DNA from: Tubulanus polymorphus
Lineage: Eukaryota; Nemertea; Palaeonemertea; Tubulaniformes; Tubulanidae
DNA: 64,000 bases
Reading direction: 5' to 3'
NCBI RefSeq assembly: GCF_964204645.1
Contig: NC_134028.1
Location: 26,262,153-26,326,152 of the forward strand
Below are positions 24,979-37,765 of the stretch, piece by piece; within the stretch, counting starts at the first letter, position 1, and the number at the start of each line of letters is the position of its first letter. Made by a program: the position numbers and the translations under genes. A model generated the notes under the pieces. It was given only the letters and a program-made list of their open reading frames with translations. It searched no databases and was not told where the DNA came from.

Positions 24979-27079
24979 ACGAGACTTTCACGAGCGCGAA
25001 TGAAATCTGAATTTTAATCGATGACTTTTATTTGTACGAAGCGGATGTAAAAAAAGAACTGTTTCTGAATTTTTAAATTGACCTAAATTACTGTAAAACA
25101 TAGTTCATCCTCTTCCGCAGTTGTGGTTCCAGTTCCGGATTCAGTTCCACAATTCTGGATTCAGTTCCACAGTTCTAGATCATTGACTGTTCTGTTTCAT
25201 GGCTCTCTGATCAGTTGGAATCTAAACGAGTTGATTTCCTCTAAAGTTAAAATGAGTTGAACCGAATCCAGAGCTACAGTGAACCCTTGATTATCCACCT
25301 AAACAAGCAGTTATACCCAACTGTGGCAGATATTCAATGGTTCAATTCTTCAATCATCGATCAAACTGATTTTTATAAATCACTTGTAAATTGTTTGCAC
25401 GTATTGTACAGAGTAGACTCGGCGCTTGCCTCGGATCTAGTGAGGTCAATAAATCATCACAGGTGAATTATAGGCATCAATTTGTTACAATTTGCATGAA
25501 TTGTGAGGAAATGTTAAAATTTTGAGGCAAGCGGAGTCTAATATAGTACGGTAGATGACTGCTGGTGTTGTTTACAGTCAACTGATTCTTCGTAAAAACT
25601 ATAAACTCGTTTCTTAATTGTCTTCTTAAAACACATTGCATTTGAATCTTCTTTTAAAGATTGCCCTTCTTCTAACACAAGGGGGTCTGCAGACGATGGG
25701 TGATTATTCGTACCTGGTTATAAATATCTTATCTCATTATAATCTGTAAATTAGTAGTGGCAGCTGCCACGGCGGGTTACACAATGTTTAGTTGTGACTT
25801 CTTGAGTGGATTACACAATGTTTGGTTGTGTTGTGACTCCCTGTATTTTGTAAACGTACCATATATACATGTATATACCGTAAATATTCATTTGTTGAGG
25901 AGCAAACATGAATAAACAAGAATTCATATTTTATAAATGTGTTTGAGTTGTTGTTAAAGATTTCTGCTTCGAAGGATTAATGCTGCAATACACTAAAGAC
26001 GCTCTCCGATGACTAGCTGATATGTAGGACACAATAGTAATGAATGATTCTGATAACTCGGGAGGAATGCTGGCCCGACCATATGGATGACCAAGGGGCT
26101 GACCCTGTAGGCAACACCCAAAGTTGACTCGCTATCATTCAGTCCCACGCAAAAAATGTTTGCCAGTTAAAGGGTTAATAATCCCTGGGGATTGTTCCAT
26201 CCTCTAAAGGCCATTGATATAAGGCCTGTTATGTTCAATCCTCCAATCACTGACCTAATTACAAAACATTGTGAGGATAAGCTATACTGTTTACCTGTTA
26301 TATTATGAGGTAACTTTTCATCCTTGGATATACCATCAATCAGCCAATACCTAACTATGACTAAAGAATCTCACGAGGATAGTTTCAATATTTAATTAAC
26401 AATAAATGTTGAGGCTTTGAAAAAATCTACACTGATTTTTGACGAAACCATGAGAGACATGTATTGGGGCTCTTTGATGGTGGCACCCTCATAAAGAAAA
26501 ATCTAAAAGAGGTACTCCCAGTACCTACTTCACCAAGGACCATAAGAGCGCCCTCTTCTGTACCGTGATGCGAGGGAGAATGCACATGGAATAAAAATTG
26601 GTCTATGAAAGTATTTCGTTCAATGTATTCTCCGAGATCTTCGTCTCAACTCGCCCAGAGTACCATCACAAGGAACAAAACAAACATAACAATAGGTCTA
26701 TGACATTCTTTGATGGTAAATGATTATACAATGATACAAAAAAAGGTATGATGATAAATCTAATGATCTTCTATGTACACTATTATCAAAGTTTAAATTT
26801 TCTTGAATTTTATCACATGAAATTCTGTTGCAAAGCAAGCTTTATTTACTTCCTCTACAAACTGCGCGCACAAACCGTGCGTACAGCCCTCTGTACAACT
26901 TTCGGAATTCCAAAATTCCGAGGATTCTGGTCATTTGAGACCCTATGTACAACGTGTTGTACAATCTTCGGGAAAATGGTGAAAATAAGTGAAATTCTTA
27001 AATACGAAGTCAATTGGACCAAACTTTGGCTCTGGATTCGCAGAGGATGTCCAATGTTCAGAAACCATAAAGTATTTGT
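24979..27079. other. Intergenic DNA between CSTF3 and NF-kappaB
   Basis: I see no gene. It contains short GGATTCAGTTCCACA-type repeats (25117-25175) and a repeated GGTTACACAATGTTT-like phrase near 25775-25830. The ORFs at 25257-25466 and 26748-27083 have no domain and no splice context. Confidence 0.5.
25117..25175. repeat. Short tandem of ~21-bp GGATTCAGTTCCACA units
   Basis: About three degenerate units of roughly 20-21 bp. The core is shared with the larger arrays at 29985-30195 (opposite strand) and 35915-36262. Confidence 0.5.
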
Positions 27080-30000
27080 TTAGTTTCTGTTGAATTTCTC
27101 TTGGACTTCTTTCTTGATTTGTAAAGCGACGTCAATTCTTCCCATCTGTTCTAGTTTATCAGTCAGTAAACCGATCGTTCCATTTTGTTTCTGTAGTACG
27201 AGAGATAGAGAAAAATGGTTAATGAATCATAATATCAACCCTAGAGGGAGCCATTAGTATCATTTGGCAGACATTTGAATATCAGTCTGTGAACATCCCC
27301 CTCAGACAGGTGAAGTCATTCAGCGAGCAGATTGTCCAATGCTCTACTCACCCTGTACAGGTTCAATATGGCTTTAGTCGGACTTTCATCTTTACGAAGT
27401 TGTTCTTCCATATTTCGGAAATTTAGAAGTACCGCTAGATTTTTCCAGTTCTTTTTCTCAGAGTCTTCGACGTCGAGTAGTTTCGCGATGTCGTTCCATA
27501 GCCGCGCTGTTAGACTATCTACACGCACTGTTCAATAAAAACACATTCAAATAAAGTCAATCTGTAACACTTGGAGCCATCCCTTTCAGACATTCACCAT
27601 TTGTAGTGCTCAGGGCGGTTCTAGCCTTTTCTGTTTCCACAAAATATGACATTTAGACATGTTCAAGAAAAATCATTCGTTAAAAATAAGAAGTGGATGA
27701 TAATCAGTTTTTAGGTGTGCCGAGGATGGTTCCAGGCTGTAAGGGGTGTAGGGCTGAGAGGGTTGCAGCATTCGGGCAGTTTGAAGAATCTAGTACCTAG
27801 CCATCGTTCCCCAAACAACGTAAGGAAACCCGTAACAAAGACTGGTATTCAGTCCAGGTAGAGAGGGGAATAGGTTCCAGGTTGACTGGAGTCTACGAGC
27901 GATTACTCACCTGCTCTGTGATGTTCATACTGAAGTACGGATGAACTGAGAGCTGTTTGAGTCACGTGACTGTCACATGGTATTTTACCGCTTTCCTCGT
28001 CACGTTGAACCATTCTATAAATCTTCTCCGGCCGTAACGATTTAATAACAGTTAAATCATCGTAATGAGTGATTATATCAACTATCTGTAATCAATCAAG
28101 TTCTTTATTATAGGAAATTATCAAATTTGTATCTGTTTAACTGTAACTGTTTTTATACTATATATTACATCTCAATGCATTATCAGTCTTTACTTTGTTC
28201 TGTTCTATTGGATATAATACTGTACGATTCAGGGTCAGAAAAATATTTTCACCACTGGTGGATCCAAGGGGGCTTATGAGACTCATACAAGTGTATTTCA
28301 GTGCGATATTGCTTTTTTGGACCCTTTTGGACTGTGAAAAGTGCTTCAAAATTGGCTTCTGAATCCACCACTTCTACAGAGACATGAACTGATAAGATCC
28401 AACTTGAGCATACTCTAACGCGTGTTAAAAGTTATATTCAATTCACACCTTTTCATGACCCATAAACTGAGCGAATTCTAACGGCGTCCATCTGTCCAAA
28501 TCCTGCTCTTCGTCAGTAGCCTCGTGCGGTACAGCGCACGTAATCTGCGGATTTGCATCGGCGGTCATTAATAAAGCCACAATCGCGTTCAATCCATTCA
28601 TAGCCGCTATATGTAAACACGTTCGACCGTCTAAATCAACGGCATCGATATCAACATCGGTCTGCAAAAAAAATGATGGTTAACAAAATTTAAAGAAAAA
28701 AATCAGAAATATGAGATCAGTTGGTTTGGTTTCATTGGATATGATGAATAATCTGAGCTAATCAACTCTAGACTCACACTAGACTCTTATATTCATTACA
28801 TAGTTTTCATACATTCTACCTCAATGAGGCTGAAGTGACTCGGCGAAATTGATCGCGCTGTAATATCTCTACCAAAAGTCTACCGAAGACACTGTATTAA
28901 TACTTACTTCACTCAATAAGTAAGAAACGATTCGACAGTTATTCTGATTGACGGCGTAATGAAGAGCAGTTCTCCGCGACGTTTGATCCGCTATATTCAC
29001 ATCGATTCCGGCTTCCACGCAAGCTTTAACACATTTAAAACTTGCGGCTTTCACCGCTTCGTGTAATATCGACAAACCTTTCAACGAGAAAATTATACAC
29101 AACTTCAGGTAAATCTATATGAAACAGTTTAAACCCTGGCATCCCTTCTGACAATCTATAACCTAAACCCTGGCATCCCTTCTGACAATCTTTAACCTTA
29201 ACCCTGCATCCCCTCTGACAATCTGCAGCCTGGAACCTGCATCCCCTCAGACAATCTACAGCCTAAACCCTGGCATCCCTTCTGACAATCTATAATCTAA
29301 ACCCTGCATCCCCTCTGACAATCTATAACCTAAACCCTGGCATCCCTTCTGACAATCTATAATCTAAACCCTGCATCCCCTCTGACAATCTGCAGCCTGG
29401 AACCTGCACTCCTTCAGACAATCTACAGCCTAAATCCTGCACCCTCTCAGACAATCCGCACCCTACCTCTCGTCAAAAAAATCTATAACCTGGACCTTGT
29501 AACCCCTTAGATATAAGACAGCTTATCGCCACATTTCAAAAAGTGTTCGTCCACACTTTATTGTGTTCAGGACTTTACGAAAGACAGTTCTAAATGAAAA
29601 TGAGCTACAAATACCAGATATTAGACATCCTTTCTGTGAGTGAATGGCGTTACAGGCTGAATTAAAAAATATCTCAATCCTAAATCTAACATTTTCATTT
29701 TCTCACCTTCATGATTTTGTGAATTGAGCCATGATTTTTCATTCAATGTTCGTGGACACGTGTAATCTTTATATTGCAGCAGCTCAATGAGACATTCTGG
29801 TTTGTTATAACGAGCTGCGAGGTGAGCCGGTAAATTGCCGTGACAATCCAGTAACGTTGGGTTCGCTTTACTAATCAATAATTCTTGAAGAATCTGCTGA
29901 CAACCGATCATTACGCACAGGTGTAAATATGTCTGCAACAGAATTGTCATTTGAAATTACATTAGATTGTTAGATCGATGTACAACTGGATCTGTGGAAC

Positions 30001-33000
30001 TGGGTCCAGAATTGTGGAACTGATCCTGAACTGGTTCCTGAACTGTGGAACTGTTTCTAGCACTGTGGACCTGGATCCAGAACTGAACAAATGGCTCTAT
30101 AACTGGGTCCAGAACTGGGGAACTGGGTCTAGAACTGCATAACTTGGTCTAGAACTGTGGAACTGGGTCCAGAATCATGGAACTAAGTCCTGAAGTTTTG
30201 ACTTACCTGACCACTCTCATTTCGAATATCCAGTACATCCCAATCCGATATCGTCAATGCAACTTCAATCAGAATCTTACAGATGTTCACTTGATTGTTT
30301 AAAATCGCTAATCCAAGAGCCCTATAGAATTACATTACAGATTGAATTAATATAATTACATCTAGGAGGATCTCTATTAGCAATGACTGGAACTAGAATC
30401 ATTGAAATACGTACGTATCACCCTCACTGTCCTGAGTAGCGATCAGATATCTCGCAGTATAAACTAGATGTCTAGTATCACCAGTAACAGCCCATTTCTG
30501 TAGAGCATTACTCATTCTTTTAGCGAGCATCATTGACGCTTCATCTGTGAAATACATACAAAACAATTAGAAACATTAAAGGATTAAGAGAGGTCTGGAT
30601 TTCTGGAGTGTGTTTAGTTATATATCGTGGAAATTATGGATATCAGGGGCAGATCGAGGGGAAAGGATTTGAGGATCTTAGAAAAGTTTTTAGGGTGTAT
30701 TCATTAGATAAGTGACAAGAAAGATATTCTTTCCAGAATCGTGCTTGAAGACATTGCCCTTTCAGATTTGTTTTGCCCTTTTAGACCAGAAGGACATGTA
30801 AAGAAACTTAGTCAATAGTATTATTCCATGAATTTTCCAGGTTTTTTTTGCAAAATTTGTCTGATTTTTCTGATACCCTGGTTTTCCAGGTTTACCCAGG
30901 TCCCACCCTGATTATCATGATAAGATATACCTGTAACTTCTCTTAAATCATCGACGTTGCGAGACTCAGTTTGTGAATATCCATCTTTACGACTGTGTAC
31001 GATATCTATTGCTTGTTGTTTAGATCCAGCGAACCAATGCGCTATCCCGCTTGTCTCGATGTTTTTCCCGCGCTGCTCTGTTTTCGAATCGTAACTAGTC
31101 GTATCGGTTTCACCGCCTAACGACAAATGTTTCATACCGCGCGCAAAACTGGCTGAATCCGACTCAGCGTTCGATTGAAGCGCGCCTTTCGAAATTCTCG
31201 ACCCTCGAACATCTGCGAAATAATCAAATAATCAAACATTAAACACAAAATTTCTGAAAAATCTTCAAATCAGCAGGTTTTAATGATCTTAAAGCGGTGC
31301 GGTGTATAAACTGGTGATGGACTTTGCTAGTATAGCGCATCACCATGTATTGATGTAATCAGTTTGTATCCCTATTGAAAGATAAGAATTTCCGGGGAAA
31401 ACCCAGAACCCTTTGAAAAGACAGAGTGAATTTTTCGCACGGATGACACCTCGCGCCGTTAGATATGAGTCGGGCCTATGTCAACTGGTCCTGCATTACT
31501 ATAATACAAAATACTATGATACACAGTATTTCCGGTTGATTTTTATATATAACAAGTTTATGTTATTTCTTTTAGTAAAGTCAAGGTTTACATATAATAT
31601 AAGATTTGACGAGGTGCCTTCCAAAATCATGACCTTTTGTCATTTAGCAATTATGTTACTTACGCGATGATTTATCTTTAATAGAGTCTATACCGCTGTC
31701 CAAACCACTATTCATCATTTCTATATGATCTGAAATATTGAGTTTATCTCGATTAAACAAACGCCGATCATCGAATGAGATTTCAATCGATGAGATTTTG
31801 ATTCAGACAATTTACCGGGGTCAGGAGTTTTAATCGTGCGACTCGCGTGTCCATTGGCAGACCGTATACGCAAACATCGATCCATTAAATTTTCATTCAC
31901 TTAAATAAAAACAAGATGTACAGTCAGCAACTACGACAAGGGGTCGCCATGCATACACTTGGAGAAATGTGTGACAATCTGACCATTTCAGCATTCAACA
32001 CCCCTCGGTGAATTCGATACAGTTATCAATTATCTTGAAACTCACCACAATCATAAAACTTGTCATGAGTTAGAGTTTTCTTTTGATTGTGGTTACAAAA
32101 TATGCATCAGGAACAATATGTATGGAAATACCATGTTGTTTTGGGCTGCAGATTGTGTCTATGCAAACGTAAAGACAATCAATTGAAGCGTCTTCAGAAC
32201 TTCCCGAAATCACTGGATTTCATCAATAGCCCGCAGGGACTGAAGTTCTGAGCGTGGAACTGTGCGTTAGATGTAGAGAATGATAGTTTTACCTGCTGAT
32301 TTATAAATAGGCGTAAACACGCTCGTATTGCTGTAAAAATCGATTTTCTTTTTGCGTTTTCTCATTATTTCTTCGTGGTCTGAAAATAAACGGGGTCCAA
32401 AACTAAGATAAACTCGGACATCAAGCAGTTTGAATGTTTTTATATCATATTATCTTAATGACCAAAACTGTCATATTTTCTCATTATTCAATGGCTTTTT
32501 ATCTGCACTTCAAGCTCGCGATGACGTAAATGATAAGATATTACGAAGTCACTTTGACGTGTTTTTTTCGTAGATTACATTGTTCAAAACATATTTACGT
32601 TTTTGATGTTTGCTAGAACGGAAATAGCTTCGTTCAGAACGGAAATAGTGACACAAAAATCAAGTATGTACATACTTGATTTGCCCTACAATCACGTACC
32701 TATCTTATAGAAATGTGTAGATATCATGAACGATAAAGCGTGGTAACTCAATACCAATGAACGATGCCACAATTTATGACATCTAAACTTTATTTTCTAT
32801 AACCGTTTCTAAATCTAAACCTCATCTTCAAGAGAGTTGACAAAAAGTGACAATAACAAACTGTTTCTTCAGATGATGTTCCTAACCTATTTATTCCCAG
32901 TATCATCCTACATTTTTGAAAATACTAGTATATCATTATAATTTTTCAAATATTTCACAACGGGGACTCGTATCTGCAAAAACAATGATTGTTAAATCCA

Positions 33001-36000
33001 GGGTCTGTAATACGTTTTATTTCATATACTTTATAGTATAGACCCTATACACAGGGCCTCGTATCAGCATTGTTGGTACCGCAAAAACAATAATGCGTTT
33101 AATCCGGTGTCAATTGATATTTCAGCTATAGACACTGGATTAGACAGATAATCGTTTTTACAGGATCAACAACTCTGATCCGAGCCCCTGTGCTGATATG
33201 GAATGAAAGCCTACTCACCAGCTTGTGGATAGTAAGTAAAACTGACAGAATCGCTGACATCATTCGGATCCGATTTACGTATCAATCGTACATTAACGTT
33301 TATCGCTTGTTGTATGTCTGTATTCCAATACGGAGGAGTTCGAAATACAATACAACACTGAAAATACATCACACTATTAATACATCAATTCAGTTTGACT
33401 GTAACGTCACACGAATAAGGTCTTTCATACTTTGAGAGGTGTAGCGGTCAAATGGTTTACCCATTGGACACTAGTCTCTTTATCAATCTAACGAGGGTGG
33501 CAGAGTTTCTTGATCTAGGGCTCTTCTCTAACCTTTCCCATTAATTGGGAAAAGGAAGCTTCAACCTGCTAATAATACCCTGAGTGCAACTCAACTACCC
33601 TGAGTGTAACTCAGGGGTTGAGGGCAAAATTAAACCTCAACTTCACTAATACCCTGAGTGCTCTTTGGGTCTAGGAGAAAAAGAAATTTTGAACCTGCCC
33701 ATAATAGAGAGTTGAGAGATATGAATAACTTGATGAGTATCATTTTAGTTCATCTCACCTGCCGATGAACATCTGATGGACCAAATTTTCCCAATTGCTG
33801 CCAACTTATTCTGTTCATCGGATCAATTTCATAAAATAGCACATTAACGTCATCTAAAAAACACAATACAAATACAAAATACTGAAATACTGGGGTGTAT
33901 TTACTCCTTAAAACTAATAAAACATAATATTAGAACTAACCTCTTGGCACCTTTTCACACAGTAAAAATACTTCATCCCCACCGGTGCATGACCCAGCGC
34001 CTCGGGACATACGACATATCTTCAGTTGATTAGAACTCGGAGATTCTGCATGAAGAGACGAGATTCAAATAACTAAATCCATATTAACACATTTAATAAT
34101 GGTGATAATAATAGCACAGTAAAACTAGCGAAAGTCGGATTGGTCTAAATTGGAAAAGTTGGCCAAAGTAATGAGGACTGCAAATTTAGGTAATGACATT
34201 GCAAGGGCATTGCTGCGCGAGGTCAATGGTCCCTACAGATCAGTCATTCCTGGATATGAGGAGTTTTCAAGCAGTTTCAAAGGAGAAAATTGTAAATTTC
34301 AAGGAAGCATCTGCATCACTTTCATATCCCAATTACTATTGACTTCAACTTCATCTAAATCAGTACGGTACTTACTGCTGTCATAAATAGGATTCGAATA
34401 AACAGGATTTAACATGACCGTGAAGTTTCCATTCACATCTGGTAAATAAGCCTTCCAACAAATATGTACGACATTTAATTGTATCAAATCCAAATGTTGT
34501 TTAACGTCGTTATGAATAGCAGTTCTTTCAGCAGCTGAAATAGAGATATAACATTCACAAACAGGTTGAGAATAATTGGAAGGCGGGATCCAAAAGTAAA
34601 GAATGATACCAGGGTGGCCACTTTTATTTGACTTGCTTTTTCCCCCGACTATTCCCTGACATGCGCGTTGTGTTTTCCCTGACTTGATCTGCTAAGAATC
34701 CAATCAATTAACACAGTTAAACACATAAAACATAGACTGAAACTGTTTGATTTTATGGGGTGGTCACTTTCCACCAATTTACCAATTCCTCGAGGTTTTT
34801 GATGGAGCGAAAACCCACGATATAAATCGAAAACCACTGCTATTGTTTTACTCCTGGGAAAAGAAACAATGGAAGTTGTTTTAGGTTTTTATTGTGGGTT
34901 TCGCTCAATGATATTCAAGACTGGAAACAGTCTGAACTATTCACATCTCTCAGTTTTCCCCAAGTTTTCCATGTTATAACACAAGATTCCCGAAACCTCA
35001 ACGGGAAGACAGAGGGATGCGGACACCCTGAAAATGTCCCCATCAATCATCCCCAGCTTATTTGTGCGTTTCTTATATTATTTTGCGACCATTCATTTAT
35101 TATTCACCCATTAAATTCTGATTTTAACCACCTATACTTAAGCATATGGCCATTTAGAGACGCCTGCATGCGTGCTTAAAAAACATATATTGTTACCATT
35201 AAACATTCAATTCTAAGTATTTTCATAGAGTTCTATGGTATTTTTAAACGGATGAGTATTACTATTGTGTAAGCGATGGTCAGAAACATCCGCTTTTCAG
35301 ACAGATTCACGCTATATTTCATATTGATATTAGATCAGTAGTGCCGAGTATTGTAACGCATATAGTTTTTGGCGTATTGGCTTTCGAACCTTTCGTCGCA
35401 TATCAGTAGTTTGTGGTCTAAGAAATTCCTTGTACAAGATATATCATTTGACCCCCCTCCCTCGTACAGACATAACTCCCCTCCTCCCCAACGTCCCTCT
35501 ATTTACCGGTAAGATGGAAATCTTTCTGTCCAGTTTTTAGCCCATATTGCGATCGTTTTGAAGCTACAACTTGCTCTTCTAAAACCGTCAATATATTCTT
35601 TTTCGTCGCGTGTTCGACGCTCATGTTTGGAAATCTGTAAATCATAAAAATCATTGTTGATCATCGTTTTAAAAAGATTAATGTACAGGGTACATAGGCG
35701 GCTGGTTTGGTTAACTTTTAAGCTCAGCAGAAATGAGAATCAAGGTAACGGTATCAATATTTTTGGCCTAATATTTGATTTGTTTGAAAGATCAAAATGA
35801 GAATACTAATAACACCGGTAAAACTGGGGTCAAAATTCATCCATAGCGAAATCAAATTTCTGGATCCAGTTTCACAGTTGTATCTATGACTCCATACCCA
35901 GTTGCAAAGACATGTGGGTTTAATTTGACTGTGGATCCGGTTCCACAGTGGAATGGGTTTAATTTGACCGTGCATCCAGTTCCACAGTGGAATGGGTTTA

Positions 36001-36837
36001 ATTTGACTGTGGATCCAGTTCCACAGTGGAATGGGTTTAATTTGACCGTGCATCCAGTTCCAGTGGAATGGGTTTAATTTGACTGTGGATCCGGTTCCAC
36101 AGTGGAATGGGTTTCATTTGACCGTGCATCCAGTTCCACAGTGGAATGGGTTTAATTTGACTGTGGATCTGGTTCCACAGTGGAATTGGTTTAATTTGAC
36201 CTTGCATCCAGTTCCACAGTGGAATGGGTTTAATTTGACCGTGCATCCAGTTCCACAGTTGCGTTTATGACTTCAACTGACTCCAGTTTTCCAGTTGTAT
36301 GTTATTCAACAATATGTTCTTAATCAATCTTTGACTCAGAACTTGACATTTATCACTGATAAACAGTATTTAGAAATCCGTACCTGGCGACCATGGAACC
36401 GGTGACCTGTTCAGGTAACAACGCTGTACATATTCCATTTTCACAGTTTTTACCGACTAATTTATGCGGATGCGGAAACACGTCTAGATTTTCGATGTAG
36501 TTTACCAATTCAGCGGTGACTCGAGCCGGACCGGAATAACCAATAATCTAACAAAAAATAAACTGTTTTTCATGAAACTGAACCCTGAGGGTACGATGAA
36601 TCTTCATTAAATGTTTCTTAATTTCTAAAATAATCTGAATCTTGTAAACAATATATTAAAGTAGAGAATTTTTTCAGAGTTTTTTTTATACCTCTACAGC
36701 GGGGTAAGTTTTATTTTCGCGAGTGCTGTATACTCCTTGAATTCCGCCGTGTGAAAGTCCCTCCGATTTGTAGCGAAATCGTATATTTCTAGATTGCGGT
36801 TGCTCGGTTATTAAAACATGAGGCGCCGATTTATCAC
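27080..36837 (-). CDS. NFKB1: NF-kappaB p100/p105-type (Rel homology, ankyrin and death domains)
   Basis: Nineteen minus-strand exons join without a frame conflict, 5' to 3': 36692-36837, 36384-36547, 35507-35634, 34376-34534, 33941-34045, 33759-33853, 33219-33357, 32293-32379, 31816-31899, 31664-31729, 30931-31212, 30415-30544, 30207-30321, 29707-29932, 28908-29077, 28449-28661, 27911-28085, 27352-27527 and 27080-27190, about 923 codons. The Rel domain shows [14 protein letters not shown] (DNA-binding loop), [15 protein letters not shown]-like [12 protein letters not shown] and [14 protein letters not shown] (exon 32293-32379) is the NLS. The next exons hold a linker with DSGIDS, then about six ankyrin repeats (e.g. 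[23 protein letters not shown]), then a death domain ([17 protein letters not shown]). The C-terminal ankyrins would hold the Rel part in the cytoplasm until signalling. The first Rel-domain residues and start codon are in an exon beyond 36837. No glycine-rich processing region is evident. Symbol is by similarity; NFKB2 or Relish are equivalent names outside vertebrates. Confidence 0.92.
27783..27866. repeat. Dispersed repeat (CTAGTACCTAGCCAT), copy 1
   Basis: About 80 bp containing TCTAGTACCTAGCCATCGTTCC, CAAACAACGT and GACTGGTATTC, in an NF-kappaB intron. The same ordered blocks recur at 37684-37765. Family unknown. Confidence 0.5.
29118..29470. repeat. Minisatellite, ~33-bp unit, NF-kappaB intron
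   Basis: About ten degenerate units on the pattern AACCCTGGCATCCCTTCTGA-CAATCTATAACCT, between the exons at 28908-29077 and 29707-29932. Units differ mainly in CTATAACC versus TGCAGCC and in the CTTCTG/CCTCTG block. Confidence 0.75.
29985..30195. repeat. Minisatellite, ~20-bp unit, NF-kappaB intron
   Basis: Degenerate units of about 20 bp (GGAACTGGGTCCAGAACTGT) between the exons at 29707-29932 and 30207-30321. The array stops only about 10 bp from the splice donor of the latter exon. The core is the reverse complement of the unit at 35915-36262. Confidence 0.7.
31683..31700 (-). other. DSGIDS phosphodegron codons in NF-kappaB
   Basis: The exon at 31664-31729 encodes [20 protein letters not shown] is an exact match to the DSG-phi-x-S motif that IKK phosphorylates and beta-TrCP binds in IkappaB. 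It sits between the NLS and the ankyrin repeats. Confidence 0.75.
34615..35020. repeat. Dispersed repeat of 'GGGAAAACAC/TTTTCCCTGA' type, fragments
   Basis: Stretches such as GGGTGGCCACTTTTATTTGACTTG.. and TTTTCCCTGACTTG match, in either orientation, fragments at 42880-43070, 44806-44950 and 30825-30900, and a trace near 1130-1180. The copies are strongly degenerate; all lie in introns or non-coding DNA. Probably an old DNA transposon family. Confidence 0.4.
35651..35768. mobile_element. MITE family 2, partial copy
   Basis: Shares GTACATAGGCGGC..GGTTAACTT.TAAGCTCAGCAG and a terminal AAGGTA..GGTATCAATATTTTTGGCC with the fuller copy at 55645-55855. It lies in an NF-kappaB intron just upstream (minus strand) of the exon at 35507-35634. 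Confidence 0.5.
35915..36262. repeat. Minisatellite, 39-bp unit with alternating variants
   Basis: About nine units of 39 bp (GGGTTTAATTTGACCGTGCA + TCCAGTTCCACAGTGGAAT). Two variants, CTGTGGATCC and CCGTGCATCC, largely alternate, giving a 78-bp higher-order period. Because 39 is a multiple of three, long ORFs exist on both strands (13-residue repeats), but the array lies inside an NF-kappaB intron (between exons 35507-35634 and 36384-36547) and is not expected to be translated. Confidence 0.85.
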
Positions 36838-37683
36838 CTTTAGAAAAAAGTGAGAACATACTTTTAAAATATCAGTTATTACAAAAATTCATATTTATGA
36901 ATTTTTGGTTATTAGCAATGTGGAATTATTCACATTATGATTATCATTATAAGGCATTTAATTATTCATTATTTGGCATTATTTTTTAGTTATTATGCCG
37001 CCCTCTATAGGCCTAAACCTTAGAATATCATAATTATGATGTAGCGCAAATAGAAATAACAATATTATCATAGTAAGAAAGTTTTAGGGTTCGGGTTATT
37101 AGAGGATTAGGGTTCGTTTTAGGGTTAGGATTATAATCGGATGGGCTTGCAAAAATGTCCGACTATGAAACTAAACCACAGCCAGGAAACTGACTAATAG
37201 TTGGGCTAGGTAACTGACTAATGGTTTGTTTGATATCAATACTAGTATAGTGGTATATTAGTATAAAGTATATATTACGACATAGTAAAGTATATTGTTA
37301 TAGTATATTCATTTTTCATAAGCCTTACATAGAATATGTCAGTACATTTTAAGTATCCCGGTACAACATATTGTGGTAGCGGAAATAACTTTGAAAATTG
37401 TGAAATTAACTACAGACACCTAGTCCAGTTATCACACCAATTCTAACACTATTTTTCATTATTTCAAACAACAAATTTGTTGCGCGTTGATCAAAACAAA
37501 ACCGGATGGATATCTCAAAAGACAATGAAATACAAGGCAAGTCGCTCGTCAATCAAATAGGGTGAGGAAAATTCCATTGAAAAATGACCTCGATTCCTGC
37601 CGGTGGTTTGTGTCATCATCCTCCTGGTAACCAGCCACAATTAATCAGTGTCTGATCATGAAACTAAACCGCAGACAGATTAG

Positions 37684-37765
37684 TCTAGTACCTAGCCATT
37701 GTTCCACAAACAACGTTGTTAAATTTAGGGGGAACCATAACAACGACTGGTATTCCGAGACTAAC
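37684..37765. repeat. Dispersed repeat (CTAGTACCTAGCCAT), copy 2
   Basis: Same ordered blocks as 27783-27866: CTAGTACCTAGCCATTGTTCC, CAAACAACGTTG and GACTGGTATTC. Confidence 0.5.

Noticed and set aside
23421-24991. Many long minus-strand ORFs opposite CSTF3
   Set aside because: Shadows of a GC-rich coding strand; none has a domain.
35754-36270. Thirteen-residue repeat ORFs on both strands (QIKPIPLWN.. and NLTV.PVPQWNG..)
   Set aside because: They follow from a 39-bp tandem unit within an NF-kappaB intron; no start or splice context.
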